64,000 bases of DNA from Lysinibacillus sp. FSL W8-0992. Lineage in GTDB: Bacteria > Bacillota > Bacilli > Bacillales_A > Planococcaceae. The translations under genes and the position numbers were made by a program. Below the pieces are notes generated by a model. It had not been told where the DNA came from, ran no database searches, and saw nothing but the letters and a program-made list of their open reading frames with translations. Positions 61,443-64,000 of the stretch are shown here, one piece after another. The stretch spans positions 3,472,001-3,536,000 of the forward strand of contig NZ_JBBOZQ010000001.1 of assembly GCF_038008685.1 (NCBI RefSeq), written 5' to 3'. The first letter of the stretch is position 1; every line of letters starts with the position of its first letter.

Positions 61443-62509
61443 AATATTGGAAATTTTTCTTTAAGCTCCTAATGATTTTTATCATGTTTCTGTTAGCGAA
61501 TATATTATTTGCCTTTATTTCCTTCCACGTAACTTCTTGGCTATTTCAGCGGGTGGACATACATCTTCTAGGTTTTTGGCGACAATTAACTACAGTTCTT
61601 GGTGTATTTGTACTATTTGCTTGCACTGCCGCCTGCATTTTTTTAATCGGTTTAAAAAGACAGCACAATTATTGGGATACGATTGTTGATGCCATTGGAC
61701 GAATGGCTAAAGGAGATTTCAATGTACAGTTAGATAAAATGTCTGATGATGAAAATGATCATTTTGGCCAACTAATTAGTGGGATTAATCATATGGCTGT
61801 TGAATTAGGCGAATTAGAACGTATGCGTCAAGAATTTATTTCAAATGTTTCGCATGAAATTCAATCGCCCCTCACCTCTATTAATGGTTTTGCAAAGGCA
61901 TTAAAAAATATGGATTTAACTGAAGAGAAACGTCAGCACTATTTAGCCATTATCGAAATGGAAAGTCATCGTCTATCAAAAATCAGTGATAATTTGTTAA
62001 AGCTAACGTCATTAGAATCACAGCACCATCCATTTGAACCGAAGTACTATCGACTAGATAAACAGTTGCGTAATGTTGTTTTAGCTCTTGAGCCTAATTG
62101 GTTAGAAAAGCAGATTGATATTGATATTCAATTACAACACATAACGATTAAGGCTGATGAGGACTTAATGAACCAAGTGTGGATGAATGTACTCAGTAAC
62201 AGCATCAAATTTACTCATAATAATGGCCAAATCCGTATTTTGATGACCGCCCAAAATGACACAGTGATGGTGAGCATTCGTGATAACGGCATCGGCTTAA
62301 CAGATGAGCAACAAAAGCATATTTTTGAACGTTTTTATAAAGCAGATCAATCAAGAATCGCTGCAAACGGAGGTAGCGGACTAGGATTATCCATTGTAAA
62401 AAAAATTATTGATATGCACAAAGGTACTATTACTGTCCAAAGCAAACTTGCTGAACATACAAAATTTTTGATAACACTCCCTTTAGATAGTGTTGATACA
62501 AATAATTAA
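61439..62509 (+). CDS. Sensor histidine kinase
   Basis: 356 aa. Two membrane helices (about 8-32 and 45-70) with a very short outer loop (VTSWLFQRVDIHLLGF), a HAMP-like linker (75-125, AIGRMAKGDFNVQLDK), HisKA with FISNVSHEIQSPLTSINGFA, and HATPase with MNVLSNSIKFTHNNGQ, SIRDNGIGLTDEQ and GGSGLGLSIVKKI. The small sensor loop resembles intramembrane-sensing kinases, which detect cell-envelope stress, often through a neighbouring ABC transporter. That fits the gene order here. Confidence 0.94.
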   Translation: MKYWKFFFKLLMIFIMFLLANILFAFISFHVTSWLFQRVDIHLLGFWRQLTTVLGVFVLFACTAACIFLIGLKRQHNYWDTIVDAIGRMAKGDFNVQLDKMSDDENDHFGQLISGINHMAVELGELERMRQEFISNVSHEIQSPLTSINGFAKALKNMDLTEEKRQHYLAIIEMESHRLSKISDNLLKLTSLESQHHPFEPKYYRLDKQLRNVVLALEPNWLEKQIDIDIQLQHITIKADEDLMNQVWMNVLSNSIKFTHNNGQIRILMTAQNDTVMVSIRDNGIGLTDEQQKHIFERFYKADQSRIAANGGSGLGLSIVKKIIDMHKGTITVQSKLAEHTKFLITLPLDSVDTNN

Positions 62510-62552
62510 GAGCATAGGATGTGAAAGTTGTTCACCCCTATGCTCTTTCGCT
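62508..62552. terminator. Terminator after the two-component system
   Basis: aagagcatagg (62508-62518) with cctatgctctt (62537-62547), then tcgcttctt. It also faces the convergent quinone reductase gene. Confidence 0.75.
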
Positions 62553-62556
62553 TCTT

Positions 62557-63144
62557 CTAATACGCTACTTGTCTAAAATACTGATAAACTTTTGCTAACT
62601 TTTTTTGTTGTCCTCCCTTTTTACTTTCCATATTCCCAAATTCAAAAAACTTCACTTTCTTAATTCCAACAAAATTAAACAATGCTTTTCGCATTAATAC
62701 TTTGTGAGCATTATTCAACCATAAAAGCGGATATTTAGTAGGGCCTTTCATAGTCGAAACACAAACGACTGACTTCCCTTTTAAGAGACCATCAGGAAAC
62801 AATCCCTTTTTATCTCTATAGGCAAAATTGGATGCAAATAATTGATCAATATAGCCTAAAAGCATTGCTGGCGGTCTTCCCCACCAAATTGGATAAACAA
62901 AAACAATCTTATCTGCCCAAGTTATTTGTTCTCTATATTTCTCTAGTTTTGGATCAAGATACATATCACGACGTCGTCTATATTCATTAAAATGTAAAAT
63001 CGGATCAAATTTTTCTTCATATAAATCAACCACTTGTAATTCATTTATGTACGGATTTTCATTGCATCCTTTAACAACTTCCTGCAAAAAAGAATAATTC
63101 AAACTTTGATGATTTGGATACGTATAAATAATTAATGTTTTCAT
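62557..63144 (-). CDS. NAD(P)H quinone reductase, flavodoxin-like fold
   Basis: 195 aa from ATG 63144 (TAATGGAGGCAGTT upstream). PF02525-type family: MKTLIIYTYPNHQSLNYSFL is the FMN/FAD phosphate loop, VYPIWWGRPPAMLLGYIDQL the flavin-ring loop, and CVSTMKGPTKYPLLW the third loop. It carries out two-electron reduction of quinones or other electrophiles and protects against their redox cycling. It is divergent from a MarR regulator across two palindromic sites, the classic arrangement for a quinone- or thiol-responsive MarR switch. Confidence 0.9.
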   Translation of the reverse strand: MKTLIIYTYPNHQSLNYSFLQEVVKGCNENPYINELQVVDLYEEKFDPILHFNEYRRRRDMYLDPKLEKYREQITWADKIVFVYPIWWGRPPAMLLGYIDQLFASNFAYRDKKGLFPDGLLKGKSVVCVSTMKGPTKYPLLWLNNAHKVLMRKALFNFVGIKKVKFFEFGNMESKKGGQQKKLAKVYQYFRQVAY

Positions 63145-63157
63145 AACTGCCTCCATT

Positions 63158-63213
63158 ACTTATCATTTGATAAGTAAATAATACGCAATACTTATTTAGT
63201 TGTCAAATGATAA
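63158..63213. promoter_or_regulatory. Two palindromic operators between the quinone reductase and MarR genes
   Basis: ACTTATCATTTGATAAGT (63158-63175; 8-bp perfect arms) and TTGTCAAATGATAA (63200-63213) share the TCA-AT-TGA core in opposite orientation, 40 bp apart. They occupy the short divergent promoter region. Confidence 0.8.
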
Positions 63214-63262
63214 TTGTTTTAAGATAAGTTATTTGTTATCTTGTCAGTAAGAGGTGAGATAT

Positions 63263-63706
63263 TTGGACAAGCATGCATTATTCAATCAATTTGTTACATT
63301 TACAGCAACCGTTCATCAAGTAACAAATGAGTTAACACAAAACGTTAAAACGGACGCCATAACTCCTGTTCAATATAAAATTCTTGAACATATAAAAGTA
63401 AGCCAGCCTGTTACGACTACTGAAATTAGTGATTGTCAGCAAATGTCGTTACCGAATACAAGTCGAGAGCTTAAGAAACTACAAGAGAAAAATTTAATTG
63501 AAAAAATTAGTGATACAGAGGATCGTAGAAAACATTATGTGCGCCTCACCGAAGATGGGGAACAAATGATGGATGAGGCTTTTCGATGTATTGAAGTCCG
63601 TTTTCAACACCTTATTCAAGATGTTTCAGAAGAAGATTTAGAAGAAATTAAGCACGCATTAGATATTTTGCAGCAGAAGGTTTTTAAACAACAAGGTAAG
63701 CTTTAA
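63263..63706 (+). CDS. MarR-family transcriptional regulator
   Basis: 147 aa from TTG 63263, for which aagaggtgag is at proper distance; the frame extends to GTG 63254. Winged-helix MarR fold: TPVQYKILEHIKVSQPVTTT, DCQQMSLPNTSRELKKLQEK (recognition helix) and the wing KISDTEDRRKHYVRLTEDGE. A Cys in DCQQMS at the start of the recognition helix could be a redox sensor, which is inference. Divergent from the quinone reductase with shared operators. Confidence 0.92.
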   Translation: MDKHALFNQFVTFTATVHQVTNELTQNVKTDAITPVQYKILEHIKVSQPVTTTEISDCQQMSLPNTSRELKKLQEKNLIEKISDTEDRRKHYVRLTEDGEQMMDEAFRCIEVRFQHLIQDVSEEDLEEIKHALDILQQKVFKQQGKL

Positions 63707-63750
63707 GACGCATGATTTACTTCCGTTAATTGTTAGGACAGACTATAAGT

Positions 63751-63790
63751 GTGACCTCAAATGCAATTTGATTTGAGGTCACCTTTTTTC
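63751..63790. terminator. Terminator of the MarR gene
   Basis: gtgacctcaaat (63751-63762) pairs with atttgaggtcac (63771-63782), followed by cttttttc. The stop of the convergent 42-aa gene lies in its 3' arm. Confidence 0.9.
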
Positions 63791-63907
63791 GAGGTTTTTA
63801 ATTAGTTTAGCTATGTAGATTAATAAACCAATAATTGTTAGTGGAATTGAAATTGCGACTAATGTAGCAAAAAATGCAAATATATCTCCAACAAGTAATT
63901 TTGGCAT
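63779..63907 (-). CDS. Small single-span membrane protein (42 aa)
   Basis: MPKLLVGDIFAFFATLVAIS is followed by a long hydrophobic run and the basic end LIKNLEKR. ATG 63907 has AAGGAGAG 10 bases upstream. Convergent to the MarR gene, with its stop inside the MarR terminator. The family is not recognised. The right 90 bases of the window hold its promoter side and nothing else seen. Confidence 0.65.
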   Translation of the reverse strand: MPKLLVGDIFAFFATLVAISIPLTIIGLLIYIAKLIKNLEKR

Positions 63908-64000
63908 TATTAAAATTCTCTCCTTTTTTAACTTTTGTATATCAAAGAATACCGAAATTTTATAGTACAGACCTCCCGTATATTTTTATGTTATATATTA

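Noticed and set aside
1-64000. tRNA genes
   Set aside because: No cloverleaf or conserved GGTTCGA-type T-arm with CCA was noticed on either strand.

Overview
The window looks like a chromosomal segment of a low-GC Gram-positive spore former of the Bacillaceae/Planococcaceae, most probably Lysinibacillus or a close relative. This rests on the gene order ypmB-aspB-asnS-dnaD-nth-ypoC / recU-ponA / yppE-mrfA-mrfB-gpsB-rnpB-ypsC-ypvA-ypwA, which matches Bacillus subtilis almost gene for gene, on a B-type RNase P RNA, an SLH-domain protein, a CotA-type laccase and many TTG/GTG starts with strong Shine-Dalgarno sites. The species is an inference; the synteny is seen directly.

Left part (1-19.4 kb). 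A ba3-type cytochrome oxidase operon (subunit II, cut by the window edge, and subunit I) ends in a strong terminator. The segment made of the last bases of subunit I, its terminator and the 3' end of the M32 carboxypeptidase gene ypwA then recurs at 8.09-9.00 kb (5'-truncated ypwA) and at 17.8-19.4 kb (complete ypwA). Two AT-rich accessory blocks lie between these copies. Block 1 (about 2.1-8.1 kb) holds a catalytically degenerate MraY/TagO-like membrane protein, small genes, a translationally coupled intracellular subtilisin / endonuclease I pair and a tiny holin-like toxin. Block 2 (about 9.0-17.8 kb) holds an Xre repressor with two perfect operators, a protein with a DUF6883-like domain, an IS3 remnant, a HEPN-like protein, an SLH protein followed by a decayed signal-peptide ORF, and a DUF4238 gene cut off where the last repeat begins. 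A family of short palindromic repeats is scattered through both blocks. I see no integrase or active transposase.

Middle (20.0-33.9 kb). One long minus-strand ethanolamine-utilisation microcompartment operon runs eutW-eutV-eutH-eutS-eutP-eutA-eutB-eutC-eutL-eutE-eutM-pduL-pduL-eutN-BMC-mdh. The EutW/EutV two-component pair leads it, and a terminator that overlaps a hexaloop ANTAR-type hairpin separates it from the structural genes. It has two phosphotransacylase paralogues and a malate dehydrogenase. It lacks eutG (alcohol dehydrogenase), eutT and eutQ. It sits between ypwA and ypvA, which are neighbours in B. subtilis.

Right-centre (34-54 kb). This is the conserved core: DinG-like helicase, THUMP methyltransferase, a PAS-GGDEF-EAL protein with a GC-rich structured leader, rnpB, gpsB, the MrfB/MrfA repair pair, yppE, recU-ponA, ypoC, nth, dnaD, asnS, aspB, ypmB. 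B. subtilis synteny stops at ypmB, where dinG is absent.

Right end (54-64 kb). A TPR-GGDEF protein is followed by a CotA-like multicopper oxidase with a long tail, a MerR regulator divergent from an ABC exporter that is followed by a two-component system, and a flavodoxin-fold quinone reductase divergent from a MarR regulator across two palindromic operators. Two intergenic arrays with an exact 21-bp period (19.80-19.91 kb and 45.27-45.36 kb) belong to one repeat family.
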